Shown here: in pieces, positions 54,571-64,000 of the stretch
How positions within the stretch are numbered: position 1 is the stretch's first letter
How the letters are laid out: every line of letters starts with the position of its first letter
Source of the DNA: Flammula alnicola
Lineage: Eukaryota; Basidiomycota; Agaricomycetes; Agaricales; Strophariaceae
Direction of reading: 5' to 3'
DNA length: 64,000 bases
NCBI GenBank assembly: GCA_015499995.1
Contig: JADNRV010000166.1
Span: 47,154-111,153 of the forward strand
The notes under the pieces: generated by a model
Database searches by the model: none
What the model saw: only the letters and a program-made list of their open reading frames with translations
What the model was told of the DNA's origin: nothing
Translations under genes and position numbers: made by a program

Positions 54571-54922
54571 ATATCTGTTTCTTACTCGGTCATCTCGGTT
54601 GTTTAAATTATCGAACAGTGGGCAATTCTCTACGGTGCTTGGACCTCCCATCACATAGATCACATCCGGTGGAATTTTTTCGTGCAAATGGCCCTCACTA
54701 ATTCTGCACGAACAATGTATGGGCCAAGTTGGAAGCCCGGGAAACGTTGATATCGACACAAAGAACCCAACACAGAGCCACTCCCTTCCTCTGTATAAAT
54801 ATCTGCGACTATCGACGTTAAAATTTTCCCCCAAGCTTGAAATCATTCACGACGCTCCCGCCCTCCCATTACAGTTTTCCTTATCTCGTTTGTTTCACTG
54901 GTCCCCCACAGCCATTTTCAAG

Positions 54923-56185
54923 ATGTCTACATATTATTCCCGTCCGACTTCTCGAGGCGTCGTCAGGTGGGACACTTCGCATCTACGGGTCGTCCATAGC
55001 GACTAAAATATTTGTTGCAGTCGAGCCCAGGTTTTCAAACAGCGCGAGCCGACCTACGTTTTTCCAGATTCATGCTTCAGGGAGCCCACTGCAGAAGAAA
55101 AAGCCGACTACGCCATGGCGATAGAACTGCAGAGAACAGAATTTGCCGCACTGATGAAAGTTGAGGCTCAGCTTACTGCACTCCTGCTAGATTCTGTGGA
55201 TGCGTTGCTGTCCCCCTTCGTTCCCGAGCCTGAAGACATAGACACAAGGTCGGAGGAATTGACCAAGTTTTGGGCCAGCTGGGAGCGTCGTGTGTCTCAA
55301 CCGCGACCCAGTTGTCTTACCATCGAAGATATATTCTTCGAAACGCTTAGTCGATACTCCTCTTCTCCCAGCCTCTCAGATGCCACAATTCCCTTTCTAG
55401 GCCCCGATGATCGTTTCGTCTCGCCTAATCCGGCTACCGCGTTTTCTCCGGCCGAAGTGCAAGGCGATGATATTTGTGATCGCTTGGATCCTGGTTTGTT
55501 AGCGGGGTTTGAAGCCGTCTCTCAGGAACCAATGTCTCCCCCACGCAAAACTCTCTCCGCCATTCAGAATTCTCCATCCGCACGCGACCAAAGAACCTAC
55601 TTTCCTCTGAAGCGCTCACCCAGCTCTCCACGAGCTCGTCGATACATTCAGGGCGACCAAGAGAACTCTGAACCAGGGAAAGTCAAGAAGGGGCGTAGAC
55701 CTCGCAAAACTGCAGCTCATCCGTATCTTCCACACGGAAATACTAAGCGTACGAACAACGTGGAACAGCCTTCTCGCTGGCGCACAGCGGACGAGTGCGC
55801 TCAAATTTCGGCCCCATACGTGGTATGCCAGTTGCTCAAGTCGGACGGGTCTACGTGTGGAGAAATCGTACACAGTTATTTTGACTTGTCTGACCATCTT
55901 GTGGAAGCCGATGGGCATAACATATCAAGAAACAAGACACGCACTGCCGTTAGATACTGTACCTGGCCGGGCTGCGAGAATGTACAGCAAAAGGAGGGAA
56001 GCTTGCATCGTCATGTGCTAACGCACTGCTGCCAATTCATGTGCCCTGTCAGGGAGTGCATCAAGAGTAATTCCGGCGAGATAACTTTCTTTTCCCGACG
56101 TGATACCCTCCATGGGCATCTTAAAGATTGTAGCAAGATGGGTGATACACCACCGAATTTGGAGGATTTCGCTGTCCTCATATGA
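54923..56185 (+). CDS. Putative C2H2-type zinc-finger protein
   Basis: Exons 54923-54966 and 55021-56185 total 1209 nt, or 402 aa, in frame. Exon 1 is MSTYYSRPTSRGVV. Residues about 45-100 include a helical-looking MAIELQRTEFAALMKVEAQL segment. A basic KVKKGRRPRKTAAHP patch may be a nuclear signal or AT-hook-like element. The C-terminal third has YCTWPGCENVQQ..LHRHVLTH, which fits C-x4-C..H-x3-H, and a second region with CPVREC..FSRRDTLHGHLKDC. It is probably a DNA-binding regulator. This type of irregular double finger is common and little studied in mushrooms. TATAAATATC (about 54796) gives a promoter, and CAATAAAATT (about 56290) a poly-A signal. Confidence 0.7.
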
Positions 56186-56489
56186 TAGTCCCTTCTTATC
56201 TCTCTGTATTATTTATTCTCCCTTCCGTAGTGGTCTTTGTAGAGCTATTTTGTCGCCCCCTTTGTATTTCTTACTATCTCAAGACTTTCCAATAAAATTT
56301 CATGTACCAATTGGTGGTGCATGGTGCAGTCATGCTTACTCGATTACGAGTGCTCTAATGTTGGGTAATTCAGTAAAAGAAGCTAAACGAGATACCCACC
56401 ATCCCTCCTGTCGTGCTCAACGTACAGACACCCTTAATGAAAATAAATAACCCCTGTCATTAATCATGAATGTTGGGCGTTGAACACCT

Positions 56490-56641
56490 GTTATAAGTAG
56501 CAGGACTTCGCCGTAACACCTTCCAACCTAGCAAGGTGCATATTCGTAAACGCTCTACAGGTAATCGTTTAATCGCTATGTCGACAATACGACCTGTGTG
56601 CTAACATACCATATAATCAAGTTCTGCCATCCAAGTCCATT
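56490..56641 (+). promoter_or_regulatory. TATA box and 5'UTR intron of MPSADGF gene 4
   Basis: GTTATAAGTAGC near 56490 is followed by CTCTACAG, an intron starting GTAATCG and ending TAATCAAG, then about 20 nt before ATG 56642. The layout matches the other family members although the sequence has diverged. 56186-56489 shows no gene. Confidence 0.6.
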
Positions 56642-56956
56642 ATGCCCTCTGCGGACGGTATCATCAACTGTATGCCAGAGAGTCGCAAGCTCACTGCAAC
56701 ATTCCTCATCGACGGCGCTATCTACATAATTTCTGCCAACTTTGCGTCCAGTTTACCTGCTTTTACCACCAACAAAGCTACTATCACATACGACGAAGTC
56801 AGTCAGCTCACCTCCACCAGGTCGTTCAGCGGGTACATTGGTTTCTCTTCCCTCGAAATCAAGCTCGGTAATGGGGTCGTTGTTAGTGGCATCCTTGGAT
56901 CGCCGCTTCAACGTGGGACTGTGGTCTCTGGGTGGGGAACCTGGCTTCTTAATTAA
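56642..56956 (+). CDS. MPSADGF-family small protein 4, divergent
   Basis: Intact 104-aa frame: MPSADGIINCMPESRKLTAT, then FLIDGAIYIISANFASSLPA, STRSFSGYIGFSSLEIKLGN and GTVVSGWGTWLLN. It keeps the start, the ASSxPAFT core, STRSF, the E-x-KL-x-NG-x-V strand and the G-x-x-VSGxGxW end, but differs at about half of the positions. No signal peptide. A full-length open frame at this divergence argues that the family is under selection rather than a recent artefact. Function unknown. Confidence 0.75.
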   Translation: MPSADGIINCMPESRKLTATFLIDGAIYIISANFASSLPAFTTNKATITYDEVSQLTSTRSFSGYIGFSSLEIKLGNGVVVSGILGSPLQRGTVVSGWGTWLLN

Positions 56957-57867
56957 CGTCTGAGTACCTATGAATTGTCACAGTCGTAGGCCTTCAATGT
57001 TTCAACTACAGGGATAATGATGACACAGTCACTCTCGTTACTCGTAGCATCATAGTAATCGATTTCCACTTGTACGAACGTCGAATAGAGGAATACACTG
57101 GCTATATCACGGTCTAGTATGCAGATATGATCAAGGACAAAATCAGCGAGAGCGTCCAAATCGTACTCCCAAAAGCATTGTGGACTGCTTGAACGTTACG
57201 TTGACGTTACAATCGAGAAGCTGAATGCTAGCTGGGTAGACATGCCGACAATGCCGATGCTATTGGTTGGCTATTATTTGGCAACGCCATCTGGGTCTGG
57301 ACCTGTTGGGACGTTCGCTGGCGGTTCAACTTCATGATCCTCCTCAAATCTTCCTTTGCATTTCAACCTTCGGAGCTCAAGCGCTCAAATATCGAAGAGA
57401 CAATATATAGGCGCCGGCTAATCCTGAAATTTGTCTTCTTCAGATTCACTGTGAAGCCAAAATGGTAACGAGGTCTTCCACACCTCGCTGATTTGTATTC
57501 AACCAACTACCAACGTTCTCTCAACTAGATAGGGAAGTTCTATCTACTTTCTGCCTATAAGGATCCCACTTCGAAGATTTCAGACCAAACGTCCAGACGT
57601 GTAACTACCCGTGGAGGAAGAGATGAGTGGAGTTGGGGATGGGGATGTGGATGTGGATGGGTGAGAGGGCTACTATACAGTTCGATGGGCTCGAGGTACG
57701 CCAGCATTCAGCTAGTTTCATACCGCCGTGGAACTGACATCTCGGCTGTAGGGCTCTTAGAGCCTCAAGCGTGCCGCGTAACCGACTCGGTAATGTCCTG
57801 GAGCAATACGCCAGAGCATGGGTGTGGAATATGGGATGGTATGGGTCGCGTCGCATTTCATGTCTCC
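56957..57867. other. Gene-less stretch
   Basis: 3' flank of the fourth family member and of the DUF6699 gene. No gene recognised. Confidence 0.45.
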
Positions 57868-58638
57868 TCACCTCTGCGCAATAGGTTTGGTGTGCAAAAC
57901 CCACACATCGCGTTCAGTGGGGCTCGGTTCCAGCCCGACCCACCGGGTGCGGAAGTCCATGTATGACCGGACATTGGTGCACACCTCGTCGTCGCCGCCT
58001 GTCGGGCCCCCGTGCTGCACAGCGAGTCTGTTGTAGTCCTCCGCTGCGGTCCACATCACATGTGGGCTTACATGCAGGTCTTGGCAGAAGATCTCAGTCG
58101 CTCCGCGACGCGCCCCAGCGTATACCGCTACAAGCACGTCGCCGACGGTTATCACGCCGTTCTTAGGGAGGACTACGATGGGTGTCCGGAACGGATGGAT
58201 CTGGATAGTGAGTGATGGAATGTGAGATGGGTTCATCGCAGGGAGGGATTTCCAATGGTACTGGTCCCGAGCTGATAGGCCGGAGGTGCACGAGGCGGTG
58301 GTGGGGTGCTGATCAATGGTCCATATGACAGAGGCCTCGCCGTGGGACGTCAGCAGCGGGTGGACGGTGATGGGGTATGCGGAAAGTGGGGGGAGGGGGA
58401 CGCGGGCGTAGGGAGAGAGCTGGAAGATCAAAGGACGGGGGCCTTCCGACCACTGCGGCTCGTTGAGTCCGTATCCGGTCGTTTGAGCCACTCGAGGGTA
58501 TGCGACGCCGTATGACTCACGATGACCATGGGCACGAGGCAGCTCTGTGTCGATTCTGATCACACCGCGGTCGTTCTTGAGAGCCCTGTGCCCTCGTCCT
58601 TCGTTGTCCCCTTGTCTGGTCTGGATGACTCCCGGCAT
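57868..58638 (-). CDS. DUF6699-family protein
   Basis: 256-aa intron-free frame from ATG 58638. The N-terminal 70 residues are hydrophilic (GRGHRALKNDRGVIRIDTEL). The domain then reads ITVHPLLTSHGEASVIWTID and LPAMNPSHIPSLTIQIHPF, then TPIVVLPKNGVITVGDVLVA and WVGLEPSPTERDVWVLHTKP. HPLL, PA-x-PS and G-x-ITVGDVL are the landmarks of DUF6699, a family widespread in Agaricomycetes with no known activity. Length and spacing look normal. Confidence 0.75.
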   Translation of the reverse strand: MPGVIQTRQGDNEGRGHRALKNDRGVIRIDTELPRAHGHRESYGVAYPRVAQTTGYGLNEPQWSEGPRPLIFQLSPYARVPLPPLSAYPITVHPLLTSHGEASVIWTIDQHPTTASCTSGLSARDQYHWKSLPAMNPSHIPSLTIQIHPFRTPIVVLPKNGVITVGDVLVAVYAGARRGATEIFCQDLHVSPHVMWTAAEDYNRLAVQHGGPTGGDDEVCTNVRSYMDFRTRWVGLEPSPTERDVWVLHTKPIAQR

Positions 58639-60824
58639 CTTTGACCTCGAATCAGGGTGAACTATGCGGTGATTGTATTAGACGCCGTGATTCGAAGAGG
58701 TAATGTGCGTTCCAGTTAACTTACAGCTATGAACGGTGTTTAGGTATTGGAATCTCCGCGCAGGAGCGTGGTTTGCGTGGTGGTGGTAAACGTTGTGATC
58801 AGGAGAGAACAAGAGATGAGAGGGGTGCTCGTGTGAGAGGTCAGGGTTTTATTAGGTTTGTCCAAATGCTTTAATGAGGTTCCTAACAGGGCCATACAGA
58901 CCGCGTCGTGTCATCCTCGGAACCGGGTCCCTGAGAAAGTGCCCGAGGCAAATATAGGGTCACGGTTGCCTCGGCACCGTGCCAATGAGCGTATTCACTA
59001 TGACGCATCCGACAACCTATGTATATCAACAATGGTATTCTTCCTGTTATCTGCGGCAGATTTACATGTCTAAACCTTCGCTCAGCTCATTAAGTGCGAT
59101 CGCTGCCTCTATGTCTGTTCACGACGATATTTCTGGCGGAGGGGTGATACCAGACATCGATATCTGTCGAAAATACATCTACATTGAATCCATCAACAAC
59201 ACATCGACGAGGAGTGATGGTGATGCATATGAGGGCTACTGGGACCATCTGCTGATTATAAACACGCATCACATAAGTAAAATTTTCATATAATCGTAGA
59301 GGAAGACATAGCAAGACAATAAGCGCAGCACCTTACGATCACCAACCGCAACTCCATCGCTTGCCGTTCCCTTCCGTAAGCCTCTCAGCGATAATGGTTA
59401 TATCACCAAGCATGCGTGGTCGAAATCAGTCATACGTGTTCAAGTACAATGTTATCACCGACGAACCTCGATTTGGACAGGACACACCGGTGGTTCCAAC
59501 ATTAAAAGCTCCTTTTGATGTGTATCAAGTACGTTATCAAGGATTTTAAGTGTAGGAAATTCTACAATCTTATTTCGTATTTAAAATGTCGGATAACATA
59601 CAAGAAATTATTCTATTTTAAATACTCAACACCATGTAGGGATATCTTAGATTTAAAATCTTTGATTACATTGAAAGGTGCTTTATACGAAGTCAAGTAT
59701 TTTAAGACTAGGATAACAATCGGGAATATCTTAAATTTTAAGTATTAAAAATTCCGATACGTTGCTTTATATAATGAATATGTGACAACGTCTAAGAAGT
59801 CTTTATACTTCAAATATTAAGTAACATTTTAAAAAATCTTACACGGTATCCAGCATTTAAAGTATAAAAAAATCCTCGATTAATTGCCCACTCATCGCCC
59901 ACTCATTACCTGCCTAGCGCCCGTTATGCGTGCGACGGCTCGCCGTCCCGCTGAAATTAGTGGGCGGATTCAAGTTTCTTAGTTAGTAAGCCGCATCTCC
60001 TGAATAAGTACGAGGCACTCGTTTGTGAGCATTCGTTGACTGTCCGAGACGATGCCGATGCTTACCTCGTAGCTCTAGACTAGTTATCCTGACTCCTCCT
60101 CCACCAGCAGGCATTGCCGCCGCCACGACAGCGCTCTGCTCGTAAGCCGGCGCCAGGGTCATACATGGAAGTGAAAGGAGAGCGACCGCCTGGGGCTTCC
60201 GTCCATCTATCCATTATATGTTTGGCGGCCGTGGGTGTGGGTGTGGGTGCACAATTGCAATTACGTTCCCTATCCACCAGCGAGGCTGGCGGCGGGGCTT
60301 GCTAGGGTAAAGGCAGGTCGGGTCGATATCTAGGTAGCAGAATCGCACTCGAGTCTTGGAGACAATCATCTGTAGACACCTGGAATGGTTGTCAACACCT
60401 CCGACGAACTCCGGTGCGCGTTGACGACGAGAAGTGATGTCGGTTGTGCCCATAAATATGTAGTGAGGTTGGTGCGGGTGTTGAGGTAACAATGTGAGGC
60501 GGAAAGAGGTGGGTGAGAGGTGGGTGATGAAAGGCATGGTATGGCACACATTCGTGTGCGTCGTGTGCGTGAGCGCTCAGGCTATCTGCGTGCGATATAT
60601 CGCCAGTAAACAGCATTAGGTGGCTGAAGAAGAGAGCATCAGGATACAGTACACAAAGCAGGAAAACGAGAGCAACTGACCTGAGTTCCAGGAGTCGAGT
60701 CATCTACAGGAGATAAAGTCTGGTTAGAACGTTTTCGTAGATGACGTATCCAAGAGACTCACGATCTCGAATACACTCCCAAATGTCGACGCCGCGGCCT
60801 CTGGCATCCCAGATGCCGCACTGA
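58639..60824. other. Mostly gene-less stretch with an AT-rich part
   Basis: No confident gene. A minus-strand exon at about 60775-60890 can be read as MPGAVVGNATRIWELNVHWA with a GTGAGT donor, followed after about 60 nt by DSTPGTQ. It overlaps the extended 3' part of the recombinase frame and is not supported further. The AT-rich part is listed separately. Confidence 0.35.
59500..59900. repeat. AT-rich tract with recurring TTTAAA-type motifs
   Basis: TTTTAAG, TTTAAAAT and ATTTAAAG variants appear about every 35-50 bp (about 59545, 59580, 59617, 59650, 59698, 59736, 59858). The tract ends abruptly at CTCATCGCCCACTCATTACC. It has no coding capacity. Confidence 0.6.
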
Positions 60825-61935
60825 CTATAGAGCGCCCAATGGACGTTCAGCTCCCAGATCCGAGTAGCGTTCCCGACAACTGCGCCCGGCATTTTGGGTG
60901 GTGCTGGGGGGGATGTGTAGTAAGAAGCCGTTGTGGAAGAAGGTGCCTTCCAGATTCCACCTCGCATAGCCCCGATACCCAACCCTCGCTCTCGAGTCCT
61001 TGCTGGCAGTCGTTGCCCCATTCGTCTGTCTGTATGCACGCAAGGCGTCGTCCACCCGATCAAGGTGAGCTAGTACTTCCCATATTTCCTCCATGCGACG
61101 CCAGTAGAGCAGGAAAGCGAGGGAGGTCCAACCGCCGGTGGCAGCGACGATCTCCGGAGGAACACCCGCGAGGAGTAATTCGACGGCGCCGCCAATGCGA
61201 AAGCTATGCCCCAGGACGTGGGCGAGCATAGCGGCAGACCAGATTCCCGTGACGAACTTGAGGAACTCGTGCTTTAGGAGGTTCTTATGTTGACCAGAGG
61301 GCGTCGTGTAGGCGAATAGGGCAGAGGACGAGGGGATGGAGTCATTGACGGCCAGGTGGTTTTTGAGGGCAGCGAGCGGGCATAGAGCGTCGTTCCGTCC
61401 AGTGAGTATCACGGATGCACCGACTTCCTTGGTAGTTTTCGTCCAAGGAATGTGAAAGCTCGCGGAGCGCGTGCCGTCTCGCAACGTACGGAAAGCGATG
61501 CTGCTCAGGGTTAGATGAGGGAAACAATAAGAGGAGAAAGGCGGCGTACTCGGTAGAGCGAAGCGCATGATACGTCTCGTTGAACGCTGCCTCCGTAGTG
61601 ACCGTCGTTTCTCCCAGGCGGCGGCACCCGAAGAATGTGCACAGCGCGACGGCCCACACGGCCGCGTGAAAAGGGTTGGCCAGGGAGATGGCGCGACGGA
61701 GAGCCGCGAGATGTTCGATGGAAACTGGGGCACGGAGAGGGCGTTTGAATTTTGTGCCTTCCTTGTTCGCCGAGACGCGAGCAAGGTGGACCCAATCGTC
61801 GTCGCCGTACCATGGCGCGTGATTCACCACATGCCAGCTCCGCAGGCCCGACATCCACGAGCGGATGGTGTTGCCCGACTGCGTACCCTTGTACATGCCA
61901 ATGAATGCACAGAGGAGTGCGTATGATGCTGGCAT
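60825..61935 (-). CDS. Tyrosine recombinase (Agaricomycete type)
   Basis: Exon 61935-61550 and exon 61500-60825, joined across a 49-nt intron (GTACGCC..CTAAC..GAGCAG), give 353 aa in frame. The catalytic residues of tyrosine recombinases are seen: CRRLGE (first Arg), LGHSFRIGGA (His-x-x-Arg) and FLLYWRR (Tyr nucleophile). SFHIPWTKTTKEVGA and APWYGDD are hallmarks of the mushroom family related to mobile-element recombinases. Coding sequence seems to continue upstream of ATG 61935 (DTWDISEEARMPAS in frame), but a stop cuts it, so the N-terminal domain is truncated or an exon was missed. About 90 extra residues follow the Tyr. A DNA strand-exchange enzyme, probably from a Crypton- or DIRS-like element; no terminal repeats were found. 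Confidence 0.8.
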
Positions 61936-62111
61936 CCGCGCCTCTTCGCTTATGTCCCACGTGTCGTATAGCCGCGATGCGATTCGTCAATAGGAGAAGG
62001 GTCCGAGGATGAGTGGAAGAGAGAACACGTATCCTTAGCATTGTAACTATACGGCTGTACAATCGATTGTGGTTCGCAAACTGCTAAAAATTGCCCCACT
62101 GACGTCGGCCT

Positions 62112-62706
62112 CTAATCTTCGACATTCGCCCATCCTTCGCAGCCCTTGGGCGACGTTCCGTGGCTAATGGGTGGGTCAGTAAGAGCGCCTGCTGTTGAAT
62201 GACGAAATTGCTCGCACCAGAAGCAATGGACGGCGATTTCGAATATCCTCGTCCCATTGATCGTTCCCAAATCCTTCTCATACTCGAAAAGCGTTTGGTT
62301 TTGAGGTTCCTTCAGCACGATCGTCGCTGTGTGAATGTCGCGTATATGGAGAGTTCCTACGTGGAGGTTCATAGCGTCGTATGCTCGCAAGGTGAAATGG
62401 TAGTCATTGTCCGACTGGCTCGAATGAAAATCCACGCTGCAGGTATATCAAAGTCAGGGGAAATCAAATAACAATGGGTAGAGAAGTGAAGGCTTACCAA
62501 ACTACCAATTTATATTCGCTGAACCGTTCATTGGGGCCCAGACTTCTTGAAAACTCGCTTTGATGATGATAGACCGCGAGGGCGAAGAATACCCGTAGGA
62601 CCTTCCTCACTGTCCGGTCGTTGATACAGCCGCGTCGGGTACAATAATGCCCGACATCGTAGTAGAGTTTGAGGGAGGAAAAGATCGTATAGAAGCTTTC
62701 TGGCAT
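62112..62706 (-). CDS. Two-exon protein of unknown function
   Basis: Exons 62706-62498 and 62436-62112 give 534 nt, or 177 aa, in frame. The intron has GTAAGCC and CTGCAG ends. It starts MPESFYTIFSSLKLYYDVGH and continues VRKVLRVFFALAVYHHQSEF, ERFSEYKLVVCVDFHSSQSD, RAYDAMNLHVGTLHIRDIHT and HCFWCEQFRHST. I do not recognise a domain. An open frame upstream of 62706 and a separate ATG frame from 62885 with 11-residue repeats leave the true start uncertain. The upstream DNA carries three 33-bp repeats and four TGTATCNGATACA palindromes, which may regulate it. Confidence 0.55.
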
Positions 62707-62773
62707 TGAAGGTGGTTGTGAAAGAGAAAGAGTGTGGGATTCACTGCAAACGAACGACGATGTTGCTGAAATG

Positions 62774-62864
62774 CAGGTACAAATGAATGACAACGTTGAA
62801 AACCTTCAGGTATAAATGAACAACAACGTTGATGACCTTCAGGTATAAATGAATAACAACGTCG
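62774..62864 (-). repeat. 33-bp tandem repeat, about 2.7 units
   Basis: The unit starts CAGGTATAAATGAACAACAA and continues CGTTGATGACCTT, with copies at 62774, 62807 and 62840. On the minus strand an ATG frame from 62885 reads through it as 11-residue repeats of the form QRCxSFIPEGx. Confidence 0.85.
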
Positions 62865-62931
62865 GCTGAGTTCATTCAAGTCCACCCCGTCGTATGGCTG
62901 AGAGAGGGAATATGTGAAACGGTTTCATCGC

Positions 62932-63190
62932 TGTATCTGATACAAACGAAGAACGAAAAACTTGGGTTCCTCGAGATGATTTCGCCTGATTGGATGCGCG
63001 CGAGGTCGGCGAGGCAAACTAGATTAGAGGGGCGAAGGAACTAGTGCAGCAACACACTTCGCTGTATCAGATACAAGCGTTGTGATTAGGCAATGACACC
63101 GAATGGATGGATAGGATATTCTGGAAGATTCCTGTATCGGATACTAGGATCCTCAGGCGCCTTGGGAGGGCCTTTGCTGTATCGGATACA
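62932..63190. promoter_or_regulatory. Array of four TGTATCNGATACA palindromes
   Basis: Copies at 62932-62944 (centre T), 63063-63075 (centre A), 63133-63145 (centre G, last base changed to T) and 63178-63190 (centre G). Three have extended dyad arms: CGC..AAACG, CGC..AAGCG and, at 63171-63200, GCCTTTGC..GCAAAGGC. They sit 230-490 bp upstream of the minus-strand gene at 62706. A dyad of this size is what a dimeric DNA-binding protein would recognise. Confidence 0.75.
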
Positions 63191-63369
63191 AGCAAAGGCA
63201 GTAGATGTGGTTCCTAGAAACATAAAAGTAAGCTACATAAAATTCGGCACACTGAGAAATCCGTCAGCGCATATTCAGGCAATGAGGGTGTAACTGGTCG
63301 ATTAGCAATTATATTACATTGTAAATTGTGACATTACAAAAAAAGTTCATGAAGTCGCGGAGAAAGCGC

Positions 63370-64000
63370 CTAAGTGTCATGAGTGGGGCGTAAAAGAGAA
63401 TCTGCCTGCGATGATTGGAGGAAGGAGAGAGCGGCTTTGTTCATCTGGAAAACCAGCTTGGGTGCATGCCGAGTCATCCTTAATTTTTGACGCCATTCGT
63501 TGCCGCTGAGAGGCTTCGTTTTCCCCGCCAGGATTTCGTCACGACGCTTGAGATACCATTCTTCACACTCGTCGTTCCAATGCCCAACGTTGAGGCCAGA
63601 ACCATCCCAGGTATTGTACCTAGGGAACCAGGACCGTATCGCGATTTGATCTGAGGTGTCAGGGCATGAAAATGTCATTTCATAGTAGAAAGAAGGAGAA
63701 AAGCTATGCGTACCGCCAATCCCAGTTCCCACTTCATAAGCACCACATATGAAGTCCAATACGTCCTCTGGCAACGTGTCATCAACCAGTGATCCTACAT
63801 GATCCGTAAAGGCTTCATAATCGCCCTGGAGCGCACTCTGAGAAGGTCCTGGAAAGACGACAGAATTTGGCAGGGTTTCTCTGGCCAAACGAGCGATGAT
63901 ACCCCCGTAGCACAAAGCACGACGACCTTGCGGTCGAGCAAGGAGAAAAGAATCTCGCAATGTCTCGTATGCCGCAAAATCAGCAAGATCGAATTTATAC
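63370..64000 (-). CDS. Agaricomycete protein of unknown function, partial at right edge
   Basis: The frame enters from the right edge (FDLADFAAYETLRDSF) and ends at 63370. Readable segments are LARPQGRRALCYGGIIARLA, VFPGPSQSALQGDYEAF, DDTLPEDVLDFICGAYEV, SWFPRYNTWDGSGLNVGHWN and EEWYLKRRDEILAG. Proteins with this order (GRRAL..GGI..RLA, ICGxY, W..SGL..G.W....EeW) are frequent in mushroom genomes and have no known role. A 60-63-nt insert after GTGIG has GT..CAG ends and reads as an intron. The start lies outside the window. Confidence 0.65.
   Translation of the reverse strand, partial: YKFDLADFAAYETLRDSFLLARPQGRRALCYGGIIARLARETLPNSVVFPGPSQSALQGDYEAFTDHVGSLVDDTLPEDVLDFICGAYEVGTGIGGTHSFSPSFYYEMTFSCPDTSDQIAIRSWFPRYNTWDGSGLNVGHWNDECEEWYLKRRDEILAGKTKPLSGNEWRQKLRMTRHAPKLVFQMNKAALSFLQSSQADSLLRPTHDT

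Noticed and set aside
62774..63190. CRISPR-like array
   Set aside because: The repeats are either directly adjacent (33 bp, no spacers) or palindromes at irregular distances, and the host is a eukaryote.

Overview
The window looks like nuclear DNA of a filamentous basidiomycete, most likely an Agaricomycete (mushroom-forming fungus). Genes are broken by many introns of about 45-80 nt with GT..AG ends and CTAAC-like branch points. Coding genes alternate with long degenerate repeat tracts. Several families are typical of Agaricomycetes: a NACHT NTPase, DUF6535 and DUF6699 proteins, CxxC zinc-finger fragments, a laccase, a LINE of the Tad1 type and a tyrosine recombinase.

Layout. 1-7 kb: a proline-rich partial end, an AT-rich mitochondrion-like tract with a tRNA-like fold, a short-chain dehydrogenase and a mosaic of three copies of one repeat plus two broken CxxC genes. 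7-24 kb: a secreted LPTGI-repeat protein, two intact and one broken member of an unrecognised ~103-aa family (here called the MPSADGF family), a 752-aa short NLR-type NACHT protein, a DUF6535 membrane protein, and an inverted pair of nearly identical cysteine-rich secreted proteins. 24-34 kb: degenerate dispersed repeats carrying 3' scraps of the MPSADGF family, an eight-exon small secreted protein, and a 5'-truncated LINE with a 15-bp target duplication. 34-45 kb: a type-B carboxylesterase, another repeat unit, a serine-rich secreted protein with 27-bp repeats, and a complete laccase. 45-49 kb: more repeat units. 49-58.6 kb: F-box protein, extended SDR reductase, an ORF1-only LINE derivative with poly-A and 15-bp target duplication, a zinc-finger protein, a divergent MPSADGF member and a DUF6699 protein. 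59-64 kb: an AT-rich tract, a tyrosine recombinase, a two-exon gene with 33-bp repeats and four TGTATCNGATACA palindromes upstream, and a gene running off the right edge.

The protein set is largely secreted or environmental (laccase, esterase, four kinds of small secreted protein), with one candidate sensor (NACHT). It is not an operon or a recognisable biosynthetic cluster. The most novel signals are the MPSADGF family with its shared promoter and 5'UTR intron plus its 3' fragments inside dispersed repeats, the ORF1-only LINE, the inverted Cys-rich pair, and the palindrome array at 62.9-63.2 kb.

All gene models with introns were spliced by eye. Frame arithmetic was checked for the NACHT gene, the eight-exon secreted gene, the serine-rich gene, the zinc-finger gene, the recombinase and the 62.1-62.7 kb gene. 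Family names come from motif recognition, not database searches.
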